Assembly (NCBI GenBank): GCA_963281255.1
Contig: OY725493.1
Span: forward strand, 4,185,857 to 4,249,856
Reading direction: 5' to 3'
DNA from: Aphrocallistes beatrix
Taxonomy: Eukaryota > Porifera > Hexactinellida > Sceptrulophora > Aphrocallistidae
DNA: 64,000 nt
Shown here: positions 43,007-53,577 of the stretch, piece by piece
Layout of the letters: every line of letters begins with the position of its first letter
Position numbering within the stretch: the first letter of the stretch is position 1
Translations under genes and position numbers: made by a program
The notes under the pieces: generated by a model
Seen by the model: the letters and a program-made list of their open reading frames with translations, nothing else
Databases searched by the model: none
Told to the model about the DNA's origin: nothing

Positions 43007-44652
43007 TTATCGGATACGAGTACTTCCGGCAATCCATGAACCGCAAATATTCTTCTCAATTATTCTATAGTATTCGTGGAAGTTGCAGAACTGACTATGG
43101 CAATCTCGATCCATTTTGAGTGTGCATCGACCACTAGGAGGAACATCTTCCCAAGGAAGGGCCCAGCGTAGTCTATGTGAATACGTCCCCAAGGCCGTTG
43201 CGGCCACTCCCATGGATGCAAGGGAACCTGTGTAGGTGTCCGTTTATTGTACTGACATTGTTTGCATGTACCCACCTTCCTCTCCAATTCATTATCGATT
43301 CCCGGCCACCAGACAAACCCCCTTGCTAAACTTTTCATCCTGGAGATACCAGAATGCCCTTGATGAAGCAGATCCAATACGAGTTCCCTTCCTTTGATAG
43401 CAACTACTAATCTACTTCCTCGCAATATGCACCCATCTTGTACACTAAGTTCGTCCCGTTTGTTCTGGTAGGGCACAAAAGAATCTTCATTGGGCATACT
43501 ATTTCCTTGTAAAATGGCTAGACGGACTCTAGCTAATACTGTGTCACAATCTGTAAGATGTTTGATTTTCGTTGCATTTAATGAAGATAGTTCAAAATTC
43601 TGTAAGAGCAAAATGGTCTCTCCCCGAATTGGAACACTCACAGGCGACATGGGTAAAGGAAGGCGACTCAATCCATCTGCATGTCGAACTCCTTCGGCAC
43701 CCTTGTATTCTATCCTGTAATCATACGCCCCAAGAAGTACTGCCCATCTCTGCAGTCTAGCTGACGCGAGAGGCGGTACTGGCTTGTTCCGATCAAAAAT
43801 ATGCTGGAGCGGCTTGTGGTCTGTGTGTAATGTGAAACGACATCCATATAAGAACTGATGAAATTTCTTAACCGCAAACATTATTGCAAGACCTTCCTTG
43901 TCTAGCTGGGGATACCCTCTCTCGGCGGGTGACAGAGAGCGAGATGCATAAAAAACTGGCCTGTCAGAACCATCCTGCATTCGATGGGATAAAACAGCCC
44001 CCAGCCCGTAGGGTGAAGCGTAGCAGCACACAACTAGTTCCTTTTCAGGGTCAAAGTGGACTAACAGCTGACTGGACGTAAGGAAACTTCTTGCCAGAAC
44101 GAATGCACGTTCTTGTTCCTGTCCCCACACCCACCTAGAATGCTTGTGTAGTAGAGAGTATAAGGGAGCCAAAATTGTGGAGAGATTCGGCAAAAACTTC
44201 CCGTAATAGTTCATCATTCCAATGAAAGACCTTAGTTGACTTACATCCAGTGGCCTGGGGGCATTTTCAATTGCCTGAACTTTCTTTACATTAGGCTCGA
44301 GTCCATCTACCGTAACCGTGTGACCCAGATAGTCTACAGAAGTTAATAAGAATGCACATTTTTCTCGTTTTAGTCGGAATCCTGCCTTGTCCAACCGCGT
44401 TAGAACTTCTTTTAAATTCTTCAAATGGTCGCTATCTGTTTCCCCAGTTACTAATATATCGTCTAAGTAAACACAAACTCTTGGGATTCCTTGGAGAATA
44501 CTCTCCATTGTTCTTTGAAATATCGCAGGTGCAGCTGAAATTCCAAATGGTGATCGGTTGTATTGATATAATCCCTTATGTGTATTAATGGTCGTGAACC
44601 TCTTAGATCCTTCCTCCAGCGGTATCTGTAAATAAGCATGGGCTAGATCCAA
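43007..44652 (-). pseudogene. Ty3/Gypsy pol: reverse transcriptase, RNase H, start of integrase
   Basis: Minus strand. The main open part (43060-44652) begins inside the reverse transcriptase (DLAHAYLQIPLEE), with the YLDD active site, LGHTV and the FIGMMNYYGKFLPNLS connection. RNase H follows; its first catalytic Asp context reads CCYASPYGLG, so the usual Asp is Tyr. Then come an HHCC integrase finger (HQGHSG..., CKQCQYN) and the first integrase Asp (IDYAGPFLG). The frame breaks near 43060 and continues in another frame with an ISDNGM-like second Asp context, ending at the inverted repeat; the third acidic residue is missing. A relic that cannot function. Upstream RT sequence lies across 44653-44778 with a stop and a frameshift. 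Confidence 0.9.
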
Positions 44653-44777
44653 TTTAGAAAATGATATCCCTCCGGCTAAGAAGCTAGCAAATCATTGATA
44701 CGCGGAAGCGGGTATTTGTCTACTTTTGATGATTGATTTATCGTTACTTTATAATCTCCGCGAATAGTTCCATCACT

Positions 44778-45617
44778 TTAAACTACCGGTACAACTGGGG
44801 CAGCCCAATTCGAATGCCTAACTGCTTCAATTATCCTTTCGTCCTTGAATACGTTTGAGTACTCGTCCAATGTATTTTGCAACTCGTTCGAATGATGAAT
44901 TTTGTTAAGTTGACACCAGTTGATTCTAAGTTTTGCTAACCAGTCTCTCCCTAAGAGGCTTGGTCCATCTCCTTCTACAACTGTCAGATTTAATCTTTCA
45001 CGTTGTCCCTCTAGTACGACGTCCACATCGATTTCCCCAATTGCTTCGATAACCTGTCCCGTATACGTCCTCAACCGCGTAGATGTTGACCTAAGTACGG
45101 GTGCATTCCTCGATTGGCACAAATAGTCGTATGTTCTTTTGCTTATGATCGATCTGGTAGCACCTGTATCAATTTCCATCTGGAGTTCAATTCCGTTTGC
45201 TTTAAGATTCACGCGTATAGGGGAGATGTTCGAATCTCCGATGTTGTAGAGCTCATATTCTCGGGATGGCTCGTAATTGAGATTCCCGCTATCTTGGTGT
45301 ATTAGATTGATATTCCTCTGACCGATTCCCGCGAATGTTGAAGCTGTTCTAGTTTTGCCTTGGCAAACTTTTGCTAAATGACCCTGTTTATGACAGTTAA
45401 AACATGTCATCTCCTTGAATCGGCAATCCCTAGCTTGATGCCTGCCACCACACCTGTAACAAGGGCCTCCCTGCCCATGGACATGTGCCCGTGTGTGAGA
45501 TCGAGCAGAGAATTTCATGGAATGCACTTGATCTTGATCAAGACTTCCTCCGCCTTTTGCTCCCGAATCGGTCCGATCGTCTCTGATTAATTCCGAAAAT
45601 CCAGACTCATCTTTCAT
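44778..45617 (-). pseudogene. Ty3/Gypsy zinc-knuckle and aspartic protease region
   Basis: 279 codons on the minus strand. Two CCHC-type knuckles are present (CYRCGGRHQARDC and CFNCHKQGHLAKVC), then an aspartic protease with its active-site motif EIDTGATRSIIS and the LLGRDWL flap/wall motif. It ends in AAPVVPVV, the start of the RT, where a stop codon appears. It overlaps the upstream gag frame by four bases (ATGA), so a frameshift separates it from gag; whether that was once programmed or is damage cannot be told. Confidence 0.88.
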
Positions 45618-46200
45618 TTGTGTATTTCTCTTTCTCTCGGGGCCTGGAGATCCTTGGCATTACGTTCCGCTGACTCCACAGCTTGTACTATATCGAAAGC
45701 CTTCTTGTATGTCAACTCCGGCTCCGCAAGTAGTCTACGCTGAATGTGTCCATCATTGATCCCGCAGACTAGGCGATCACGCAACATATCTTGTAGCACA
45801 TCTCCAAACCCACAGTGTTCTGATAATCTCCTTAGCTCAGCGACAAATGCAGCTACTGATTCAGACTCTTTGCGTGAACGGGAATGGAAGATGTACCTCT
45901 GGACAATTAGCGATGGCTTCGGATCTAAATGATCCTTTACTAACTGCACAATTTCTGCATAGGTTTTATCGGCCGGCTTCTCAGGCGCCAGCAGGTTTTT
46001 GATCAGTTGGTAAGTCTGGGGCCCGCAGCAGCTCAGAAGAATAGCCCTCTGCTTCCCCACAGCCTCTATCTCATTGGCTGCATAATGCTGTTGAAGCCGC
46101 TCAGTATAAGAAGCCCAATCCTCACTACCACTGTCAAATTCCCCGAAAGAGCCATGACGATGCTGCCATCTTTTATCTTCGTCGTCAGTGTCGTAATTGT
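45614..46200 (-). pseudogene. Ty3/Gypsy gag (capsid) fragment
   Basis: Minus strand. The clear part (45614-46060) carries QRAILLSCCGPQTYQLIKNL, APEKPADKTYAEIV, HLDPKPSLIVQR and ESVAAFVAELRRLSEHCGFG, the conserved core of animal Gypsy gag. The same frame stays open upstream to about 46200 (FGEFDSGSEDW). No ATG is seen at the natural start; a TTTCAG lies where the frame begins, so either an upstream exon or the 5' end is missing. No 5' LTR is recognised between 46205 and 46680. Confidence 0.85.
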
Positions 46201-46204
46201 CTAA

Positions 46205-46685
46205 CTGAAAGTCTCAGCACGTAACCGATAGTGATATAATGAATTAATAGTAATACCTACACACAACACTTAACATCGAGAACATACCTATATAGTACTA
46301 AATATGCTATTTCATTCCCAGAAGCTCTATAAGGAGCTACTATCTAGTTGAGTTACCTAAGAACATTCTAGAATCCGTGCTAATAGATTCCTAATCAGTG
46401 TTACAACATGAACACATAATAATATTTGTTGTTTAAAAACAAAAAAACAGGTAGGAATATTTTTAAAACTCATATTCACAGGTAGCGGTTAATTCTGTAC
46501 CCCAAATACCCTACGTTACACTGGTGTACCTCTAGTACCCTAGTTAAAGAACCACTGATATTATTAGGGCTGTCTACAACTACGTATCTTTCTAATGCTT
46601 GTACACAACTGTCTCTGTACACAAGTGTCATACTCCCCTTAGATGACGGCCATTTTTGCTTAATGGCTGCTAAACATACATAATA
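46205..46685. other. Sequence between the gag relic and the right inverted repeat; no LTR recognised
   Basis: If the relic were a normal retroelement, its 5' LTR and leader would lie here. I find no matching copy of this stretch on the other side of pol, so no LTR pair can be claimed. Confidence 0.4.
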
Positions 46686-46699
46686 CCGTAACGTATGAG

Positions 46700-46860
46700 A
46701 ATCCTTATTTGGCGGCCATATTCACTTATATGGCGGCCATACTCACTTATATGGCGGCCATACTCACTTATATGGCGGCCATACTCACTTATATGGTGGC
46801 TAGATCCTTATATGGCGGCCATATTCACTTATATGGCGGCTAGGAATAGGTGTGCATGAA
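46700..46860. repeat. Tandem repeat with TATGGCGGCCATA core, about 21-bp unit
   Basis: Six to seven units of ACTTATATGGCGGCCATACTC with variants; each contains a palindromic TATGGCGGCCATA-like core. The same core appears in both terminal inverted repeats of the composite element (42930-42990 and 46865-46890). Confidence 0.9.
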
Positions 46861-47039
46861 CTATCCTTATATGGCGGCCATATTTGCTTATATGTCGGCC
46901 GCCGACATATAAGTAATCCGTCATATTTATTTATTTATTTATATATATTTATCTCTGTAACAAATTGATTGAAGAAACTGCCGGGCGCAGAAAGCTGATT
47001 TTTGGCATGTGGGAGTCTTTTGGCTATGGCTCCACTAAC

Positions 47040-47819
47040 TTGCAAGGTTGTGTCAAACTCAATGATTTGAATTATTTTTTTGTAATATTGCATCAGATCA
47101 TTTACATAAAACACACCAGATCAATCAATTCAATCATTTGCGCTTATTCAAATCGTTCAGCTCATTCATTTTAATCATTCAATTAAATTCAAATCAATCA
47201 ATTCAACTCAATTCAATTCAAATCAAATCAAATCAATTCAATTCAATTCAAATCAATTCAAATCAATTCAAATCAATTCAATTTAATTCAATTCAGATCA
47301 TTTAATTCAATTCAGATACCGTAGATAATTTTTAGCCCCATTTAGCATTTAACCCCTGAAGAAAAATAAATGTTTCACAATACATATGCAAGAGAGCTTT
47401 CGATAAATATAACCGCACGAGTGAACCAAGAAATTTAGAACCCTCTTTTTGGAGGGGGATGGTTCGAAGGCCGGTAACTATTCGAGTATATACGGTGATT
47501 ACGGTCATTCAAATAAAAATCAATTCAGATAACTCGAATCAATTATAATCAGTTCAAATCAATTCAACTCAATTCAAATCAAATCAAATCAATTCAATTC
47601 AAATCAATTCAACTCAATTCAATTCAATTCAATTCAATTCAATTCAATTCAATTCAATTCAATTCAATTCAATGAAAATTCAGATCATTCAGATCATTTT
47701 ATTTTATTCAATGACAACATTCAGATCAATCAACTCAATCATTTCTTATTAACCAACTCAATCAAATCAAATCAAAAAATGAAGTTTTTTTCAAATCAAA
47801 TTGATTTGACTCAACCTTG
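47040..47819. mobile_element. AATTC-rich element inserted in Helitron-like copy H2
   Basis: Ends TTGCAAGGTTGTGTCAAA and TTTGACTCAACCTTG are inverted copies. Flanks CCACTAAC (47032-47039) and CCACTAAG (47820-47827) look like an 8-bp duplication with one mismatch. Copies H1 and H4 are uninterrupted at this place (CTCCAGTAAGTTCTGA), an empty site. The interior is mostly (AATTC/AAATC)n simple sequence, densest at 47610-47675, with a nested piece at about 47316-47505 whose ends read ACCGTAGATA and TATATACGGT. Confidence 0.75.
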
Positions 47820-48239
47820 CCACTAAGTTCTGAGCTCAGACGAAAATGTCGACTCATCATGGAATTATGACGTATTGTCACCTTTGTTATAATTAGAAAT
47901 TTCAGTTTTTCGATTATAACTCAGTCATTTTAGGTGATAGAAGGCTGAGATTTTAATAATGTGTATATTGATATACCTCACATATGATGCAACTATCATC
48001 AAAAAATGAGGATTCATCACTCTATTATGACGTCATCATTACGCTTCAAAAATTTTAAAAATTGACAAATTTGGTGATTTTTCGAACGATATTGATTATA
48101 ACAATAGGACAGACGTATTTCGAGATGTTATCTTCCTAATAATTAATCAATATGACCCCAGGTGTTTGCCGGGCGCCTCCGGCGGACACATAGTGTCCGC
48201 CAGCCGCGCAGCGCAAGCAAGCGAAGCGCGCTTGTCCAT

Positions 48240-48620
48240 AATAAAACGCAACAGTACATTTTCAAACTTTAGACGTTTTATTTTGACACGATTCTGAAAA
48301 TGTTTTTTTTGAGAAATTTCCAAAAATTCTCTCAATTTCGGCGATTTTCTGCTTTGGGCAATGGCTATCTCAGAATCCATAGGCTAAATCTAGCTCTACG
48401 TAAATATAGTGTTATGAAACTGCTGTTTTTCATTTTTAATCGCTAAAACTAAGCTCTAACACTTATAGTATTAAAGTTATGGTATTTCAACGGACCGCTA
48501 AATCGGGAAATTTTGTCCGTACTGGGTGATAATTTGATAATCACTTTTAGATATATTGTCCGATTTGAAAAATATTTTATTCCATGTATATAGCGAGTCT
48601 CACTTGACATTTTAATAGCA
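48240..48620. repeat. Dispersed repeat, host of the Helitron-like insertion
   Basis: From ATAAAACGCAACAGTACATT onward this matches 59838-60150 (CAATTTCGGCGATTTTCTRC, CTATCTCAGAATCCATAGG, ACGGACCGCTAAATCGG). Together with 42780-42869 it is one repeat copy split by H2. Confidence 0.8.
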
Positions 48621-50400
48621 TAGAAATCTATAAATAGCTGATATCGCCAATTTTAAGTAATTCCAAAGAGAATTGTATTAAGAATCGGATTTTCGGACAT
48701 TGGGGGCCAAAAAATTGTCTTCCGAAACTTGGACTTTTGATATGTTTTCAAGGCTGCATTTGACTAGCTTTACTGATATTTTGGCCTAGTTTTAATATAA
48801 TTTTTCGATTATTCCTGGACTATTTCTAAATATGAAATTTTAAGTCTACATTGTGAACATTTGTTGCCAGAATACGTATTCGTGGCTTAGAATATTCGTC
48901 AGATGAAATAAGCCATAACCTACTAAAGATAATGCCCGCCAACAGACTCTCACCATTGATGAAAAATAAGGCAAAATACTTATTTGATTCTCGATAGTCG
49001 ATACTAACAATTATGGTTCCACTTCTAATTTTAATTAAAACCATAATTGTTATTATTGAGACTAATATAGTATTTCGCCTTCTTTTTCATCATCATGAAC
49101 AAAGTTCATAGATTTGACCATTTTTCAGGAACTTTTGACTTGTGACATGAATATTTCATGAACTTTTGACTCTTTTGACATAAACATAGCAACTATTTGA
49201 ATAGTGTGCATCTAAAGATCAAACTTATTTTGATGCACCCTAATGAACATGGCAATAACTTTTTTTTTAGGCATACATGGCGAAAGACTTCTTTGATTTG
49301 GCATGAACTTGGCATGGACATGCTAAACAACTCTTCTGGTAATACTGGTCTGTTGGCGAGCATTATCTTTAATAGGGTATGAAAAGCTCATTAGAAACGA
49401 TATGAAGTGCAAGTTCATTTAATTAAATTCTCAAATCCGGTTAACTCATATGTGAGTTCATGGTCCTTATCACCACCTCATTGACAGGTCGGATTCCTTA
49501 TGAATCTTGTCCTAAATGGCTGAAGTCACAATATTTAACTTTATACATATTCATACCAAGAACAAATGTTAATCACTATTTATCCACCAACGTTGAGCTG
49601 ATGCACTCCGTTCATGTCATAAGGACATCCACCCTAGCAGCTGCAATAATAACTAGGGCATTAGCCGATCGTGAAGAAAGTCTAGAAGATCCTGATCCCG
49701 ATCCAGATCCTGGTCGATATTATGATAGGCGATCCCGATCTTTTTAGCAGTATAAGAAGACTCAAATTGTTAATAGCATAGCAAAATAGTATAAGTTAAT
49801 GATGGTCAGGAGAAAGATAATATAAATCTCCAAAAATGATCGGGATAGAAAAATATCGATTTTCCATCCGAACATTCAGAAAAAAAGATCGCCCATCCTC
49901 ATTCGATCGTCAAAATAGGATCGCGATCGTGATCGAATGATCAATTATCGTCCGATTTTAAGTGCCCTAGAATTATCCCGAGACTTGCTGAACTAACACA
50001 AGGTCGAAGGGTGCTGTAAGGTGGTCAGGCTCATGTCTTCACTATCGCTAAAGTGATCAGGACTTTTAGGAACACGCTTCGACAATAGTCGTTACAGTTA
50101 CCATGACCCAACTGACCTGGCTACTCTGGTCCTATGCATGCACTGAAGTTACATACTATGGAGGAAGAATTGTTGGCATAACCCAACGTCGTGAAAAATT
50201 AAATGAGAGTCAAAGCATTAACAGAGCGCACTCCAAAGAGCAGCGGTTTATTGTGCGTGCCCCTTTCTTCAGGAACGGAGCCTGGTACGTGTTACTTTCG
50301 AAATGGTAGGAGCGTAACGTGGAGCGCGCGAGTGTACTCCTTCAAGGTTACCCTTTTCTAAAACACTAATTATGAAATTTTTACTGTTAATTATTCTCGC
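48621..50400. other. No gene recognised
   Basis: Several short open frames (for example 49460-49747, ending in a DPDPDPDPG run, and 50103-50309) have no family signature. At 49670-49960 repeated GATCCCGATC / GATCGCGATCGTG motifs suggest the ends of an unidentified element. No confident structure. Confidence 0.35.
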
Positions 50401-50406
50401 CTAATT

Positions 50407-50651
50407 ATGCCCCAAATGCACTGGATGGGTATGGATAGAGGCATTTTGGACAATTTGTATCGTGAACAATAGAAGCTAATATATATTGGAAAGAATTGTT
50501 AGGACCATGGTCTATCAGCCCTATGTCCCTATGTCCCTACCAACGAGAAAACGAGATGCATGATATGGAAAAATTTGGAGAATTTGTCTAAAAGTGGGTA
50601 AAAAGGGGGAGATTGAAGCAGGCAACGCGGGCCGCCTGTTGGACAGCGCTG
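50407..50651. mobile_element. hAT MITE, partial copy related to 55853-56047
   Basis: Shares GGATGGGTATGGATAGAGG and the right end CGCGGGCCGCCTGTTGGACAGCGCTG with the copy at 55853-56047, but is longer inside. Its left end and target duplication are not visible. Confidence 0.55.
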
Positions 50652-50739
50652 ATTTAGACAATGTTGGGCTTGTAAAAATAAACATCTAGAATCAGTTAAA
50701 AACTATTCTAGAATAAATCCAGAATTTCACTCAGAGAAT

Positions 50740-51095
50740 TTCCCGTTGAAGCATATTCAGGAACATTGGAACCACAAATACGTTCTACTCCCTAACGAAT
50801 TGTTCACAGTATGGGATTTACCAGGACAATCCTATTTTTTACATGAATTCTTTCTTTCTCACACCTCGAGCTGTCTACCTAATGCCTATGGACCTCTTTG
50901 CTCGTCTGATCGATCCGGTAGTTCGAAGGGAAAGAAGGGAAGGTAGGGTGGATAGACGTGTAATCAAGGAGAAGACTTATCTTGTTTTACTGTTCTGGAT
51001 ACAAACCATCTATTCAGTTGCTAAATCTGCTATCAATGAGGAATGTACATGCAAATCTAGGATTATCATTTTATTCACTAAATCCGATAAGTGAA
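50740..51095 (+). pseudogene. Possible Roc (ROCO-family) GTPase domain fragment
   Basis: In one frame FTVWDLPGQSYFLHEFF and in the adjacent frame FFLTPRAVYLMPMDL overlap; together they look like the switch II region of Roc domains (a DxxGQ G3 motif followed by the FLTxRAxYLxxxDL strand). A one-base frame change lies between them near 50850. No P-loop is seen upstream, where a hAT MITE sits. ROCO proteins are large regulators with a COR dimerisation domain (family knowledge); nothing of COR is clear here. Low to moderate confidence. Confidence 0.4.
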
Positions 51096-51689
51096 AATCC
51101 AGACAAATCAGATCTACCAATTCAGCTAGAAATGATCCAGAACTGGCATTCGATTGCTTAAAATTCCAATGGGAAGATAATATCACCTAGATAATTGATT
51201 TTACAAGCCATTAGCCCTACATTCTTATAATACTTCAGGAAATCGATTTCTTGAAAACTTGCTCCAAAGTTTTTTTCCTATTGTTCCAACTGGAAGAATG
51301 GATTGTCCACATACAGCGAAACTGATATTATCCTGGAAAAACCGCGAAAATATTTCTAGACTGTCCTTGTAACTCATTTCCGCGTACTCTTTTCCCGTGT
51401 GCGTGTATTTTGAAAGATATCTAAAGCATTCTGCCAATGAATCACATTTCTATTGTAAAAAACAGCTGAAATATTTCGTTTTGACATTTTTCAGCAAATT
51501 TTTGAATCTTTTCAAACGATTCCTTCTCTGAATTAGGCCAAGGATTCCTAGACAAGTTCAGTGATGATTTCATAAATATATTTGATTCGAAACCTATTTT
51601 GAAGATGCTTTATGTAGAAGTTTTAATCAACGGAGATGAGTTAGTTCAGGATCATTCACTTGAAAGAAAAGAAATAGCCATGGTTCTAT

Positions 51690-51977
51690 TTTTGTAAAAT
51701 TTCCAAACAGAGGCAAGGACTGGGCTCAGAACCTTTACGGAGTGTTAAAGTCTAATTGTGGGAGTAACCGCGAAATTACATGTCTCTTTGAAACTCACAT
51801 TTTAGATTTACTTTATTCAGAAGTACTTGACGGTGAAGATCTTGGTTTCACCCGCTATCCCTTTCTGAATAATCCCAGCGGTATCTGTCTTATCATCAAC
51901 ATTGAAAACCTTGAAGCATTGCCAAGGAGGAGAGGCTCTGAGGTTGATTTCTGTCGATTCATCGAAACCTTTCAAAC
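51690..51977 (+). pseudogene. Caspase-like p20 N-terminal fragment, split by a hAT element
   Basis: The plus-strand frame reads a FPNRGKDW segment (death-fold-like, uncertain), then DLLYSEVLDGEDLG and YPFLNNPSGICLIINIENL, PRRRGSEVDFCRFIETF. The pattern Y-x-L/M-...-RG-x-x-LIINN-x-x-F-...-R-x-G-(T/S)-x-x-D is the start of the caspase catalytic domain. The hAT transposon 51978-53139 enters directly after FETFQT; the downstream continuation (53148-53260) is out of frame or stopped, and neither the catalytic HG nor the QACxG motif can be found. So this is an inactive relic. Confidence 0.5.
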
Positions 51978-53139
51978 CAGGGCTGGATTAAGGTTGTGTG
52001 GGGCCCGTGGCATATTTTTTACGCGGGGCCCATAATACTGGTCCGGGCAAACCATGCTATTACTAAAAGCTTGTATTGTGCCTAGCAGATGACCGGACAA
52101 GGCGGACCGGGTGCTACGCATATGATATATAATATAAGGTAATAACATTTTATAGTGTTAAAGTTACTAATCTCAATCAGTCATTTAAAAGTCATGCTTA
52201 CGGGATTTCAGAAGAGAAAAATCACGAATAAGTGACGACAAATCAATGTCACGAAGAAGTTCATATTCTACGCTAAGCAGAGTGAGGCTGTTCAAGCGGG
52301 TCTGAGTAATACACGATCGTAACTGATTTTTTGAATTGGAGTTTAGAGAACGCTCGTTCACCAGAACAGTTGGAGATCATGAGGCACAAGTAAATGCGCA
52401 AAGCGATTACAGTATTCGGAAATACAGTTTCCATTTTGTTAGCCACGATAAGCTTGTACATGCGCAGTTCCGCCGAGTCCACATTCAACATCTCGTCGTC
52501 GCCATCGTTGGTGATCACATCAACATCAACGTTATCTAGACTTGTCTCCACCAAAGCTGGTACTGGAAAAAAATTAGGAGCAGCAGGTGAGATAGTGCTA
52601 GTGGTAGTCAAATCAAACGATCTCTCAGCAAATTCCGTCTTGAGAAAAGCGGAAAAATGCAAGAGCTCATCAGACAGACTGGTTTCAAGATATGTAGGGT
52701 ATGTATAACAAAGCCTCTCTGCGCATGAGACTACTTGATCGGCTAGTAAGTTTTTGAGGTTCTTGCATCAATGCATGTGTATGCTTCCTGGCGCTTCACT
52801 TTGGACGAAAGGATAACGCTATGTGTGTGATAGATTGTGCATTCAAATAGAAAACGATTCAGTATTCTAGTGTAGGGAATTTTCTAAATTCTAACAAACT
52901 AAACTAATTATTGGGAGACTCCACTGTATATAATATATGAGTCTTAAGGTAATGTGGTCGGTTAATATTGTACCCTACTCCTAATAACGATCACGATATT
53001 ATAAATTGGAATGGAGGGTAAATATTGGGATGGACGGCCGAGATAAACAAGTAATTTCGCGTAATCTGGGACTTGTCTGCAAAGAAAGCGCGGGGCCCGT
53101 GGCATATGCCACTTCTGCCACGTGCTTAATCCGGCACTG
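51978..53139 (-). mobile_element. hAT transposon with perfect 8-bp duplication and transposase remnant
   Basis: Ends CAGGGCTGGATTAAG and CTTAATCCGGCACTG form inverted repeats, with the subterminal GGGGCCCGTGGCATA repeated at both ends. Flanked by TTTCAAAC at 51970-51977 and at 53140-53147, an exact 8-bp duplication. 1162 bp, so most of the transposase is deleted. Confidence 0.92.
52273..52662 (-). pseudogene. hAT transposase C-terminal (dimerisation) remnant
   Basis: About 129 codons on the minus strand. The diagnostic block is ALRIYLCLMISNCSGERAFSK, then LQFKKS, the hAT C-terminal dimerisation motif (usually LRIYLxLPVxxxxxERSFSKLK). Upstream residues are polar linker. The catalytic DDE part is missing. 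It lies centrally in the 51978-53139 element. Confidence 0.8.
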
Positions 53140-53147
53140 TTTCAAAC

Positions 53148-53577
53148 CGTGTGATTTAGTTTCTAAATATTTGAAATTCTACGTGCAAATAAAATCATTA
53201 TTGCTTGACAAAAAGGCACTGTTTTCAAGCGCTGCTTCCAGGTCAGCGGAATAGGGCTGAGCTGGAGCAAACAGCGCAACTCCACATGAAGCTTCAGCGT
53301 ATCGCAATCTCGATTTCCAGCACAGCTTAATTCAGCCAACAATACCCAAGTAGGCAATTTAACCACGTTATGCGAAGAATATGTCATTTGAAGCCTCAAA
53401 ATTGACTTCAATCTTTTAAAGTAGAATAGAAACTTTTAGAAATTTGAATTCATATACGTATATACAATAACGAAGATAATTCTATACACGTAGTATCATT
53501 ATTTCCTTTATATATATGTATTAAGATTTAATTGGATCTTGTTTGGTTTTTCATTACACTAGTGGATTTGAAAGCAT
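53148..53577. other. Continuation of the broken caspase-like region; no intact gene
   Basis: The sequence right of the hAT element should continue the interrupted frame. Stops appear at once in the frame used upstream; another frame (KYLKFYVQIKSLLLDKK) is open for about 35 codons. No catalytic caspase motif is visible. Confidence 0.4.

Larger units (their letters stand above)
42899..46921. mobile_element. Composite element: Gypsy gag-pol relic between terminal inverted repeats
   Basis: Left end ATTACTTATATGTCGGCGGCC, right end GGCCGCCGACATATAAGTAAT, with the shared inner stretch ATATGGCCGCCATATAAGGAT then AGTTCATG. Flanks AATATTT (42892-42898) and CATATTT (46922-46928) may be an imperfect duplication. 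The coding part (42985-46200, minus strand) is a Ty3/Gypsy relic cut off in the middle of the integrase exactly where the left inverted repeat begins. No direct long terminal repeats are visible. The structure is unlike a standard Gypsy element. Confidence 0.65.
42870..48234 (+). mobile_element. Helitron-like element, copy H2, with two later insertions
   Basis: Starts TCCTTACTATTAAAACTCG after A and ends AAGCGCGCTTG before T. Interrupted at 42899-46921 by an inverted-repeat/Gypsy composite and at 47040-47819 by an AATTC-rich element. Removing those leaves about 560 bp, the same size as H1 and H4. Its own flanks (GAGCTTTAACA on the left, ATAATAAAACGCAACAG on the right) are joined without any insertion at about 59830, giving an empty site and showing insertion between A and T with no duplication. 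Confidence 0.75.

Noticed and set aside
49460..49747. Gene ending in a DPDPDPDPG run
   Set aside because: The run comes from GATCCCGATCC-type simple sequence that recurs just downstream; no domain and no ATG context of note.
51225..51437. Minus-strand gene of 70 codons
   Set aside because: No recognisable family, and it overlaps the decayed Roc/caspase-like region read on the other strand.
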